From assembly GCA_001600615.1 (NCBI GenBank), contig BCKK01000002.1:154809-218808 (forward strand): a stretch of 64,000 bases of DNA, written 5' to 3'. How positions within the stretch are numbered: the stretch's first letter is position 1; each line of letters opens with the position of its first letter. Made by a program: the position numbers and the translations under genes. The stretch comes from Dioszegia crocea. Lineage: Eukaryota; Basidiomycota; Tremellomycetes; Tremellales; Bulleribasidiaceae. This document shows, in pieces, positions 47,477 through 57,314 of the stretch. The notes beneath the pieces are model-generated. The model was not told the DNA's origin. It was given only the letters and a program-made list of their open reading frames with translations, and searched no databases.

Positions 47477-47829
47477 TTTTTTTTCGCCTGCCCTACCGTT
47501 TGATAAGTGATCCGTCTGCCCAAGCCTTCGCTAGGGTCGATACTGCTTGTGCTATAGTGATGGGTAAGTACAAAGCAGTCATCTCGCTGCAAGCTCTGCT
47601 CGAGGCTCGAAGCGGCGATGTCCGCGCCGAGGTCGGAGGCCGAGGGCGGATGAACCTCGGCTAAACCCCCAGTACTGGGAGGAAATTCGATGAGCACATG
47701 AGCATCGAATGTTTACTCAATACAACGACATGAGATGACTAGTGCTGCTTCTCGTTCTCCTGTAGGTGGCTCACCGGGAACGATAGCGTCGGATATGGTC
47801 CGCAAGCTGACAAAAGGAAGGGCTCGGAA
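47477..47829. promoter_or_regulatory. Divergent promoter, copper transporter / mitochondrial carrier
   Basis: This 353-nt spacer separates divergent starts. A TGATAAG lies at about 47503. No clear copper-response element could be picked out with confidence. Confidence 0.4.
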
Positions 47830-49284
47830 ATGACGGGTCCCGACGAGCCATTGCTTGTTGAAGCAAAGGAGCCGGTTCATCATCCATATCTTGGGTTTGC
47901 AGCTGGATTGTGCTCGGGGTAAGTCCAGACTCTACGGCCAGCTCTGCGTATTGCGATACTGAAGACCTTCAAGGTGGACTAAATTGGTTGTCGGGCATCC
48001 ATTTGACACTATCAAGGTGAGCTCAGGCATACGACGGTGGTTTAGACCTAAGCTGATCAGTATAGACTAGATGTGGGTTGACGATGCCTGAGAATAGCAA
48101 TCCGTGCTGATCCAGATAGTACAATGTGCTCCGCCTGGCACGTTTGGGGGAGCTTGGCACTGCCTCATTACGACCATAAGTAAAGAAGTGCGTTCTTTTT
48201 TGTTTGCATTGATGCTCAGCTTCTGATGTTGACAGGGACCTCGAGCGCTGTATAAGGGCGCATCTGTGCCAGCGGTATCGTGGGGTATTAGTGACTCCAT
48301 GTTGATGGGGAGGTCAGCTACAACGATGTCCTGCGTCAAAAAGGTGAAGCTGATCCTTCAGTTTGCACAACTATCGGAGATATCTAACGACGAACGGATT
48401 TGGAGAGAGGGATCCAACAGGAATGGCCCCGGATGGCCGCAGATTGAGCATCATGGGACATACCGTGGCTGGTCTGTTTGCAGGATGGACAAAGTGCACT
48501 ACATTCCTTGTGTCTATCCTTGTGTCTATGAGGTGGAAGCTGACTGCTCAGTGCCGTGGTTGCACATCCCACCGAGACGATCAAATGTAAACTGCAATTG
48601 CAGATTGCCCAGGCCGACAATGCGCCAAAGAAGTTCAAGGGCCCAGTGGATGTCGTGCGACAGACTATCAAATCTCAGGGAATAACAGGGATGTGGAGAG
48701 GACTAGGGGCGAGTTTCATCTATCGGAGTAGTTTCTTGGCGATGTTTGGTGGTGAGTCTCCTGTCTTTCCGGCGGTGATCATAGCTAATGGTCCAAAGGA
48801 TTTGAAGTGTTCAATCGGCTATTCCAATCTTGGGATGGCACAAATTGGGCGATGAGTCAAGGAATGTCAAATTTCTTGGCTGGAGGATTAGCCTCAAACC
48901 TGTATTGGGCCATGGCGCTGCGTAAGTTTGCGCACCCTTTGGCTCCTGTAGTGACACTCGGGACAAGCTCACACTGTTAGCATTAGACAATGTCAAAAAC
49001 AGAATCATGACCGATTCAGTGACGAAGCCTCGATACAACGGTGTGACTGACGCATATCGACAAGTGTGGACCGAGACTTTCGACCCGGCCAAGGGCTTTA
49101 GATGGAACAGTGTTGCAAGGATAAAGAACTTTTACCGGGTGAGTCGAGTGTAGGAGTGACCTATCGAGTAGCACTGACACTTGTGTAGGGGGCTGTCCCG
49201 GTTGTACTTCGCGCTTTCCCGACCAACGCCGCTGCTCTCGCTGTATACGAGGCGATCATGCGGTATACCGCTACTGTAGCATAG
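47830..49284 (+). CDS. Mitochondrial carrier (SLC25) protein
   Basis: Predicted 330-aa inner-membrane solute carrier. Exons: 47830-47918, 47974-48016, 48066-48072, 48120-48187, 48236-48312, 48362-48493, 48552-48751, 48799-48921, 48981-49138, 49189-49284. Three carrier repeats are complete, with signatures HPFDTIKTRLQ, HPTETIKCKLQ and LPLDNVKNRIM and the usual six membrane helices. The first signature is rebuilt across a 7-nt exon (ACTAGAT, 48066-48072). CAPPGTFGGAWHC and GASVPAVSWGISDSM resemble the carnitine/ornithine/Ymc group, so an amino acid or acyl-carnitine is possible, but the substrate is not established. The start is the ATG at 47830; GGGG between exon 1 and 2 was split to keep SGWTK. 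Confidence 0.9.
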
Positions 49285-49372
49285 AGAATGATATACCTAC
49301 ACCCCTCTCGAATCTGCTCTTGCCTCTCTACTTATATACAGGTGCCCAGCGCTAAGCTGATGAGAGATACAA

Positions 49373-49558
49373 CTATCTGTGACTACCTACAACGATTAAA
49401 CTTCGACGAGCGAACACCTCCCTAGGGTCAAGTCTTGCTCTCTCAGCCTCGTCGATCCGTTCCGCCTCCATTTTCCTCAATTTGCCTATCCGTTGTCTCT
49501 CGCTCGCCACAAAGAGCGATATCTCTTCCGCCGATAATTCAGACCTTGTCTCTGATCT
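49373..49558 (-). pseudogene. Stranded C-terminal frame of F-box copy A
   Basis: Sixty-one codons in frame with the truncated copy A after its TAG. They include RSETRSELSAEEIS and a helical Arg/Glu-rich segment parallel to the C-terminus of copy B, then an unrelated extension. It would be translated only by readthrough. Confidence 0.6.
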
Positions 49559-50563
49559 CTACAGGTACTCTTGGAGCTTGACGAAGTACACCCGACTCAT
49601 CACCTCCTTTGCCACGCTGTACCTCTCGAGACCTTTCGCTATCCCTGCCAAAATCGCCCATTGACCACCAAGAAATACCGCTCGCCCCTCCTCCATTTCA
49701 GGAAGCCATCTGGAGCCGAACCTCTCCGCCCCAACAATCGTCCACTGCCTGCCTTCTACTACTCCACGCCGCCCATCTCCCATCCATCGCGCCAGCGAGA
49801 TACCCAGGTTGCGAAGCGTGATTGCCCGATCCCTCTTGACGACCTCCGTCCAGTGGAAGGGCGGCAATCGAGATAAGATGAAGACTATGTCGACGATGTG
49901 ATCAGGGAGAGTCGAATGTAGGGGGGCTAAGCCGGGAAAGATAAGCAAGGGAAAGGCTGGGGTTCCCGGCTCGATACAGATCACTAGGCGGGTAAGGGTA
50001 GGCGCAAAGTAGATGCCTGGTGGAGTACCGAAGATGGGATTTTGAAAGATTAGGCCGTCTATACGGAGGGTGGTAGGTGTGAACAACCGACAGAGGCCGC
50101 AAGGGGTAGGTGGTGTGGGTGTGTTATATGGGTGGCACAAGCTCATGCGGTCAACAAGGATAGTTCGCGCTAGTGAACGTTGACCAGCGCGATTGATGTG
50201 CTGCTTGCACATATCCGCATGGTGAGGAAAGATTCGGACTGTCGGGCTGAATTGCGAGAGTAGTAGGGTCATTCCAAAGGAAAAGTCGAGCGCGTCGACG
50301 GGCAACGAAGTGTGGGGAGGGATGACGCGATGTTTGGGCAATATGTTGACTGTGATGATGGGCCAGCGACTGAGTACGACCTCGCCTAAGATAGAGCGAG
50401 AGACGCTCATGAGTCTGGCAGTCGTGCGCTCTGAGCATCGGGCGAGGATCTGGGGAAAGATATCGCGGTGGAGAAGCGGATGGAGGGAAGGGTGTGAAAC
50501 CGCGGGCACAGTTGCGGGTGGCCTTGAAAGGGGATGGTCATGGCTGGGAGTAAGTCGATGCAT
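49559..50563 (-). CDS. F-box-like protein, copy A, C-terminally truncated by TAG
   Basis: Single-exon frame of 334 aa, closely related to the gene directly upstream (50778-51929). Shared blocks include an F-box-like start (HPLLHRDIFPQILARCSERT), FTPTTLRIDGLIFQ, FAPTLTRLVICIEPG and GRQWTIVGAERFGSRWLPEM. The frame ends at a TAG after LQEYL. Immediately beyond it, the same frame continues to 49373 and keeps similarity to copy B (RSETRSELSAEEIS against SGQTRSELRAEEIS), so the stop looks like a recent nonsense change. A functional shorter protein or a decaying copy are both possible. Substrate-adaptor function in an SCF ligase is inference only. Confidence 0.7.
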   Translation of the reverse strand: MHRLTPSHDHPLSRPPATVPAVSHPSLHPLLHRDIFPQILARCSERTTARLMSVSRSILGEVVLSRWPIITVNILPKHRVIPPHTSLPVDALDFSFGMTLLLSQFSPTVRIFPHHADMCKQHINRAGQRSLARTILVDRMSLCHPYNTPTPPTPCGLCRLFTPTTLRIDGLIFQNPIFGTPPGIYFAPTLTRLVICIEPGTPAFPLLIFPGLAPLHSTLPDHIVDIVFILSRLPPFHWTEVVKRDRAITLRNLGISLARWMGDGRRGVVEGRQWTIVGAERFGSRWLPEMEEGRAVFLGGQWAILAGIAKGLERYSVAKEVMSRVYFVKLQEYL

Positions 50564-50777
50564 ACTGTGTGGAGATGTAAGAATGCATGGGAGGCGGTGT
50601 GAAGGTTAGCCGTGTTGGGGTGTGCGCCGCTTCCCGAGACAATTCCTGCCATCTGGTGCCTGGATCGTCAACTAGGCACTTCCTTACGTGCTTTGGTTCC
50701 AAGACGTACGAGATTGCTGCATGATCCTCAAGGGCGCTGATAATTGGTATAGCCAGTCTACTCCTCTAGGCCGCAGA

Positions 50778-51929
50778 TCACTCCGCATTTCCTTTCGCCT
50801 CTTTCTCAAGCTTCGCCAACCGAGACCTTTCCCCTTGGGTCATGGCCGATATCTCCTCTGCTCTCAGCTCGGACCGCGTCTGCCCGCTCCTTAGATAGGC
50901 TAGTAGAGTGACAAATTGCACCCTCTCCATCCTACTGGCCTCCACCCCACTGCTTTGCACCACTCTCGTCATCGCCTGACGCACAGCCGTAGTGCCATCC
51001 ACTTGCGGCTCGCCATCTCCTAGCTTCGGCAACCATCGTCCATTGAGCCGCTCCGCCCCTACTATAGTCCACGTCCTGCAACCCGCCTTCCGACTCGCAG
51101 ATCCTTCGGTCACCCATCTGGCTATCGCCTCGGACAGCACCTCCAAAGAGACCTTTGGATCCTTGGGTGAATACTCGTAAGACCGCTGGACGGAGGGTTG
51201 AGCGAGCAAAAAGACCACTTCTGCGATGTTGTCACTGAGACTGCGGTATAGGTCAGGCATATCGGCAGGAGCTGGGTCGAAGTGAGCACCGGGCTCAATG
51301 CAGAGCAGCAGGCGAGTCACACTGGGGGCAAATATCAGGCCGCGGGGGATAGGGATTAGGGGATGTTGATGTATACCGTCGATCCGGATGGTTGTAGGGG
51401 AGAACTTCCGAAACAATTCACATGGGGTGTGATTGAGTATGTGATGCTCTAGATCGCTAGTGAAGGATGGGGGAGGGAAGCCCGAGTGAGAGGACCGGCA
51501 TAGTCCTCTCCGGTCGACTTGGACTGTATGTGCTAGGGGAGCGGCTGTGTTTTGGAGAGTCCGCGGAGGACAGCTGTACGCCGGATGAGGGAGGATGATC
51601 GCCATTCTTGCGTAATGAGTGAGCAAGATCTGCATGGGCGCAGAAAAGCGGTGGACGTGATCGGGGAGGGAGGTGCGGGAACGTAGGATGGTTCGACGAT
51701 CCGATGGATCATATGTTACGACAGGCCATCGGTGACTGACTATATCGGAGAGCACCTCTCTGCTGACTTGCATGAGATGGGCCAGGGTAGTGTCGGATGC
51801 AAAGGAGAGGATGAGGGGTAGGATGTCGGGATGGAGAAAGGGATGTGGAGATGGGGATGGCGGGGTGATGGTTGACATTGTTGATCTCGAGGTTGAGGGC
51901 GAGATAGTCTCTGGCGAATGGTCAGGCAT
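50778..51929 (-). CDS. F-box-like protein, copy B
   Basis: Predicted 383-aa single-exon protein. The frame is open to 52088, but MPDHSPETISPS at 51929 matches the length and layout of copy A better. Landmarks: HPFLHPDILPLILSFASDTT and LAHLMQVSREVLSDIV (F-box-like), FSPTTIRIDGIHQHP, FAPSVTRLLLCIEPG, NIAEVVFLLAQ, RTWTIVGAERLNGRWLP, and a C-terminal helix TRSELRAEEISAMTQGERSR. Tandem arrangement in the same direction with 214 nt between frames points to local duplication. No leucine-rich or WD repeats are seen, so the target is unknown. Confidence 0.75.
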   Translation of the reverse strand: MPDHSPETISPSTSRSTMSTITPPSPSPHPFLHPDILPLILSFASDTTLAHLMQVSREVLSDIVSHRWPVVTYDPSDRRTILRSRTSLPDHVHRFSAPMQILLTHYARMAIILPHPAYSCPPRTLQNTAAPLAHTVQVDRRGLCRSSHSGFPPPSFTSDLEHHILNHTPCELFRKFSPTTIRIDGIHQHPLIPIPRGLIFAPSVTRLLLCIEPGAHFDPAPADMPDLYRSLSDNIAEVVFLLAQPSVQRSYEYSPKDPKVSLEVLSEAIARWVTEGSASRKAGCRTWTIVGAERLNGRWLPKLGDGEPQVDGTTAVRQAMTRVVQSSGVEASRMERVQFVTLLAYLRSGQTRSELRAEEISAMTQGERSRLAKLEKEAKGNAE

Positions 51930-53444
51930 AGCTGCAGACTCCCGTGTCGAGCTTGCGATCAGTCTGAACAATCTATACGAGGAACATAGATGGAGCGTAA
52001 CCGAGGTGAACAAAGGACCCGCTGATTGGTGAGCTTGAGATCGGAAAGCTGACGGGAAGTGACGTAATGACCCTGAATTCTGAAACACCCGCCAAACTCC
52101 TCATTCCTCGCCACCGGTCCCTGCGTTCATCCGCCTCTGGCAGTCTATGGCCTCCCCGGGACCTCGTAACCATCATCTCTGGCATGTATGTGTTTGATTC
52201 TACAAATGACGGTTATGATTCTTTACTTTTCATTTTGTGTGGGATATGCGGACACGGGGTCCAGAACCATCGTTACCGAGCTCGATACGTTGCGGCTCCT
52301 GATCGGGAGAAGCGTGCATGATCGCTCCCTCGGTCACCCGCTTGGAGCATGAAAAGGTACAAAGAGCTCGACTGACAATGTCAATCAGCAAAAAGACCAA
52401 TGTCCCACCTCGGCAGGGCGCCAATCTCCGAACCTATGCTGTACCCCGCTGAAGACCTGTGTTGCCACAGATCCCTGATGACTACAAGGGTATCGCAGTT
52501 CTGACAAGTGACATCATCTCCCAAGAGAATCATTCAAGAACGTTGGAGTATCGTTTTGCACTTGCTGGTAATACTGACTGGTTGGCACCTACTCGTCACA
52601 TCCAACTCTGCGACTGTCGGCGTTCGGGATTAGGCCATTTGTGGCGGAAAGTCATATTTGCCACCCGGTGGCAAATCGGTGTTTTCGGAGGCCAGAGGAG
52701 GACCTGTTGATTTTGCACGCAATACGATGACCTCGAGGTGTGCAGTGTGCGTTGGCGGGTACCCACGGCCACAATGCTGACTGGCATACTTGCATGTCTT
52801 ACAAGCGGTCGACGTCGGGCTACATTAGCATCTCGCTTTTCTCCCCCCCAGACGATTGCCACCCTCCTCCTGGTCAAGGTCGGTAAGGTGTTTACAGTGT
52901 GCATCATAAGGGAAAGCGTTGCCCAGGTCAGTAGGTCAAGATAGACGGGCGAGTCTGATTCCAGACTCCGCAGAGCCAGCATAGTAACTGTGAGCGGCAA
53001 AGGGATACGTTAAGGTTCATTCTTTCACTGCTTCCTTCAGGTCGATATGGAGCCGAAGCCTAAGCTGACAGGAAGAAGTCACTGACAGAAATTGGCGGTA
53101 TCGGGGGCACTCGAATCCGCTAGAGGATCAGGCCGGATCCTCCAGGGGCACAGTTGACGATCTAAAGGCGAATGAGTCTGATTGTGGTGACGGCTCCCAC
53201 CCCAGGCCTCCCAAGCTTAGGGCATGGGACCGCTGATCTCCGGTCATTGGTGCAGGCAAGATAGTCCCTAGAAGGCTCGAGATTCCAGCTACCTCAGCGC
53301 TGTCAGCACAGGATCTGCCAGGATCTGCCATCGCGATTTGTTTACACGGAGCATTCTCGGCGAATTGAAATGACTCCTCGGCCTCACCTCCTCTGGAATT
53401 TCATCCTTCCTTCTCCCATCACACATCATCCTCTCTGGCCCAAG
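51930..53444. other. 1.5-kb intergenic region without recognisable gene
   Basis: This is the longest gap in the window. Short open frames exist on both strands but none shows family similarity or splice structure. It contains a perfect 10-bp inverted repeat with a 1-nt centre (ATTTGCCACC-C-GGTGGCAAAT) at 52656-52676. A non-coding RNA, a lost gene or a long promoter for the RNase III-like gene are all possible. Confidence 0.45.
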
Positions 53445-55193
53445 ATGTCGTCCACTCCAAGCTTCGCCTTACCTCCCAAGCCACCTGCTACTATATTAGC
53501 GTCGGTCCGCGCCGCTGCGTCCATGATCAGCGGAGGAATCCGTCTTGGCGGTACTCAGTTCGCCCTTCCTATTGCACCGTCATTCCCTTCGGCCCTGCCA
53601 CTCCTTCCTCCTTCCCTCCCCTCCAGGCCCGCCGGGATGGCCAAATCATCCACTTCTCTTCCGGCTGGGGCAAACGGCCAAGACATCGGTATTCATATAC
53701 ACAACCTGGAGAGCAGCGCAAAGTCCGGTTTTCAACCGGGAGGAGGCATGGACGCTGGAGTGAACAAGCTGGAAGGCTTGGCGGAAGGAAACAAAGACAC
53801 CATGCCTTCCTCTCCCTCTCCCAAATCTGGCAGCTCTGCCTCGTCTACGACCCTCTCAATACCCAGTATTTCCTCCCAGACGGCGCTCGGTAAACGCAAA
53901 GCTTCAGACGAAATTTCCCCTCCAAGGATCCTGATGGGATCAACCGCCCGTTCCGACCGAGCCCTCTCTACCTTCTCCGCCGCCCCTACCTCCACCACAC
54001 TAGACACTAAGCCCCTCCTTCCTGTCCCGATGCTCCCTCTTCCCCTTCCCTCCAAGCGCTTCAAGAAGTCCGCATCTTCCAAAGCGGTCCTCATCCCCGT
54101 CGAACAACTCCCGGTTTACCCTCTCCCTCCACTTCCGCCCATCCGGGACGCAGCCCTCGCGAAGCAGGTCTTCATCCATTCGAGCTGCTTTCCAAAGACG
54201 CGAAGCAGGTTTGAGGACTCGCCAGAGAAGCCTACAGAGCACTATGAGAAGCTGGAGCATGTTGGGGATAGTATTCTGGGGATGGTGGTTACCGCTTGGT
54301 TACATGAGATCAAGCCGGGATTGTCTTGCGGAACGGCTAGTGTATGTCCAATCATCAGATTGATCGCCTTTAGGGCAGACTCCTCCCGGGCTCAATTGCT
54401 GATCAGATACAGAAACTCAAAGCGCACCTCGTATCCAATGCCACCCTATCTCACATATCCGGGATGTACAACTTTCCCCAGCGTCTTCAGGGGGACCCGA
54501 ATATCCTTCCTGTGCTCCGAGCTCAGACCGACGTCAGGGCAGCAATGATGGAGGCATATATCGCTGCTCTGTACTTTTCTTTCCCTATCGAAGAGCGGCT
54601 CGGGGAGGGAATCAGGGTGATCGACGCGTGGCTGAGGGAAATGTACGAGCCCCTCTTCGACTTCTTCTACGAGTACATGAAGTGAGTTCAGGATGCTGTG
54701 ACATGCGGTCCGACCCCAGCTGACTTATTGTAGGAGCGAATACGAGCAGCATCACCTCACGCTCTCTTCCACCCTTTCTGGCGGTTCTCATCTGTATACC
54801 GAGGACGAGATTGCCCACATCGACAACTCATCACAGGGCATGGCGAACCTACTTAAGATGTACTGCTACCGCCAGGACCGAGAGCTACACTTCGAGGAAG
54901 AACGATATGAGACGCACTGCGGGATTCTGTGGCGGTTGAAGTGTCTCGTGGATGGGATCGAGGTTGGAGAGGCTACGAGGAGCGGACGAAAGGTTGCCAA
55001 GAACGTCGCGGCGTGGGAGGCATGTAGAAGGTTGGGTCTGGTGGTGAGTCTGTCGCTGATGGCTGCTATGTGAAATCCTCAGCTGACCTGCCAGAAGGAC
55101 GAGGAAAGTGAGCCGGCACTCGCAGCTGAGGGCGAGAAAGGCACAAATGAAGTGGGAGAGGAGACAGTGATTGGAGAGGATAGCTCGCAGTGA
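53445..55193 (+). CDS. RNase III-like protein with dsRNA-binding domain
   Basis: Predicted 524-aa protein (549 if the ATG at 53370 is used; 53445 follows a pyrimidine-rich leader). Exons: 53445-54341, 54413-54681, 54734-55043, 55095-55193. About 235 disordered residues, with a basic KRKASDE segment, precede one RNase III domain: HYEKLEHVGDSILGMVVTAW keeps the two Glu and the Asp of the first catalytic block. In the second block, where the family has ADVFEA, the sequence reads AAMMEA, so the Glu stays but the Asp is Ala. A dsRBD follows (LWRLKCLVDGIE, RSGRKVAKNVAAWEACRRLG). Overall layout is like budding-yeast Rnt1, which processes rRNA and snRNA precursors. Activity must be doubted because of the missing Asp. 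Confidence 0.85.
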
Positions 55194-55520
55194 GACGCGA
55201 AGGGTACCATATCGCAGCTCAGCAGCTGTGAAAATGGCGGAGGGAAGCGTATACACATCGAGGAGGACAGAGGGGCCAACATCAATTTCATCATCGACCC
55301 GGACCATAGTACTCGATCCAAGACAATCAACACCATGCGCTATCCCAGACTGTACACATATTCCTCTTCTCGTTGTATATAGAACCAGTTGTACATAGAG
55401 TCAGATGTGTAGATCCTTATGTATCATATCGTCAATTACTCGTCATCGCAACTAGCTGATATCAACCGAGCTTTGCCTAAAGATCCTCTACCTTCTTCCC
55501 GTCTCTACAAACCCCTCCGC
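55194..55520. other. Convergent 3' region, RNase III-like gene / VAM7
   Basis: This 327-nt gap lies between converging stops and holds both 3' UTRs; no gene was seen. Confidence 0.45.
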
Positions 55521-56848
55521 CTACTTCAATCGATTCGTCTCCCTCTTTGCCCTCCCGAGCTTCCCTCCGGTCTTATCAACCGCATGATCCAGATCATCCA
55601 GCATCTCATTCTGCTCCCCGATCTCCTGATAGATCTCCTCGCCCATCTTCCTCTGCCTCTGTAGCAATTTACTCAACTCGCCAAGCTGGGCATCCTGATC
55701 CCCAATCTTGGTTTGCTGGAGCTGTAGCACCCCTCTATCGTCTAGCGGACGCGTCTCTTCCGTCTCCTGCGGTGGGGCCTTTTGGCCAAAGACCCTCCCG
55801 GGCGCTGCTGGGACGTGGGTTCCATGCGACCCAAACAGCCCCGAAGCAGCTGCTCCAGATGATGATGAAGAGGGATCTGGTGACCCACTCGACCGCGAGA
55901 ACCCACTTCCCCCAGCCCTCACTCCAGCCTCTGCCATCCGTGTCAAGCTCCCCCGCTCCGCTCGGAGATTCTCCACCATCTCTTCCCTTCTCCGCCGCTC
56001 TCCCTCGCCTAACCCAGCCTTCAGCCCGCCAAGCTCTTTATCCAGACGATCAAGCCTCGGTCCTAGATCGCGTAAGAGGCGTTTAGCCTCTACTCCAGCT
56101 TGCCGACTACCGCCTGCGTCTGACATCCCCGCCAAAGCGTCGCGTTTTAGCAGAGCAGAGCGGACGGAACGGATCAAGGAGGAAAGCGCGGATTGCTCCC
56201 CTAGCCATGTTTGGGAGTTCCATATTTCGGGTGCGGACGATGTGGATGATTGGGGATCGGATGTTGAGGAGGAGGATGAAGCGCCTTGGGGACGGGATTG
56301 AGGAACGGCGAGGAAGTCAGACCAGCCGTGTGACTGACGCCAGCGGGGGTCTTTGGTAGTTAAGATTGACCGAAGGTATTGTTCTAGGAGCACACGGCGT
56401 TCTCGTATGATCTGGAAATCAGCTCAGCAGAATGGTAACTCTGATAGGCAAGACCTACCTTGTCATCGTAGACAGATCGAGTCAAGCTCCAGACGTGTTT
56501 ACTGGGCAGAGAGCCTGGTGGTTCTTTGCCCGTCGAGGACGAGAGCTCTGCATGGAGGTCGATGAAATCACTATACCGCCGTGCGACTGTCCAGGTGCGG
56601 ATCGGTGTAGATACTGATATGTCAGCTAGGGGGCTAGACTAGGCAAATACGGTCAGCTAGTGGCCTTTGCAACTCGTAAAGGAAGGCTAGGGCGGAGTTG
56701 GCTGCTCACTACAGGAGCAATCCCGGGCATTTAGACGAAGGCAGCGTATAGAGAGTCGAGGCTTACTTTGTACAGTATACGTCGTATGTGGCTTAGGCTG
56801 CTGGACCGTCTGTGTGGACGTGATTGTGATGTTTTGAATATCCGACAT
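55521..56848 (-). CDS. VAM7: PX-domain Qc-SNARE, Vam7-like
   Basis: Predicted 375-aa soluble SNARE for vacuole fusion. Exons (minus): 56767-56848, 56459-56613, 55521-56411. The N-terminal PX domain (about 10-125) starts with IQNITITSTQTV and has WTVARRYSDFIDLHAEL, whose Arg pair binds PI3P, and IIRERRVLLEQYLRSIL. A disordered Ser-rich middle leads to the C-terminal Qc-SNARE helix beginning at LQLQQTKIGDQDAQLGEL and running to the end, with the ionic zero-layer Gln in EIGEQNEML. There is no membrane anchor, as expected for Vam7, which is recruited by its PX domain and HOPS. The first intron (153 nt) is by far the longest in the window. Confidence 0.88.
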
Positions 56849-57314
56849 GGGGGGGCGGAGCGGGTTCGACAAAGGACAACCAGATTTGGCCCAAAGAGAG
56901 CCGATAGCGGATCGGGACGGCTTGATCTAGGGAAGATCTGTGGTCTGGTGAGCTATTGTAGCTGATGGATTGAGTGGCAAATGACAAGTGATGGGTCCAA
57001 CAGATGTATGCAATTGACGATGCCAGGCGACGGGATCCTGGAACCGGGAACGATGTTTCAGAAATCGTCACTCTCTCTCACTCTGAGTCATGCACCAAGC
57101 CGCGAGGCTTCCGAACCAGGTAGGTGCGGCGCGTGTCACAGGCCACATTGAGCCTGTCATTCCAACGAAAAGCTACTGAGCTACATAGCTGTCGTGCATA
57201 ATCGTCCTGAACATAAAATAACAACAGCAAGTCGCGTAAAGTCATTCACCATCATCTGTCGTACCAATCACCCCTTCGTCTACCTCCCATACTCCCCGCC
57301 AAGCTCTGACCAGG
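56849..57314. other. Intergenic between VAM7 and MDM31-like gene
   Basis: This 466-nt gap contains the VAM7 promoter and the MDM31-like 3' UTR. No open frame with similarity was found. Confidence 0.4.

Noticed and set aside
49555..49566. GTACCTGTAG as a 10-nt intron that would remove the TAG in F-box copy A
   Set aside because: No spliceosomal intron of 10 nt is plausible; a nonsense codon is the simpler reading.
53095..53150. Possible tRNA-like segment (CACTCGAATCCGC)
   Set aside because: No GGTTCGA T-arm and no matching acceptor or anticodon stems could be paired.
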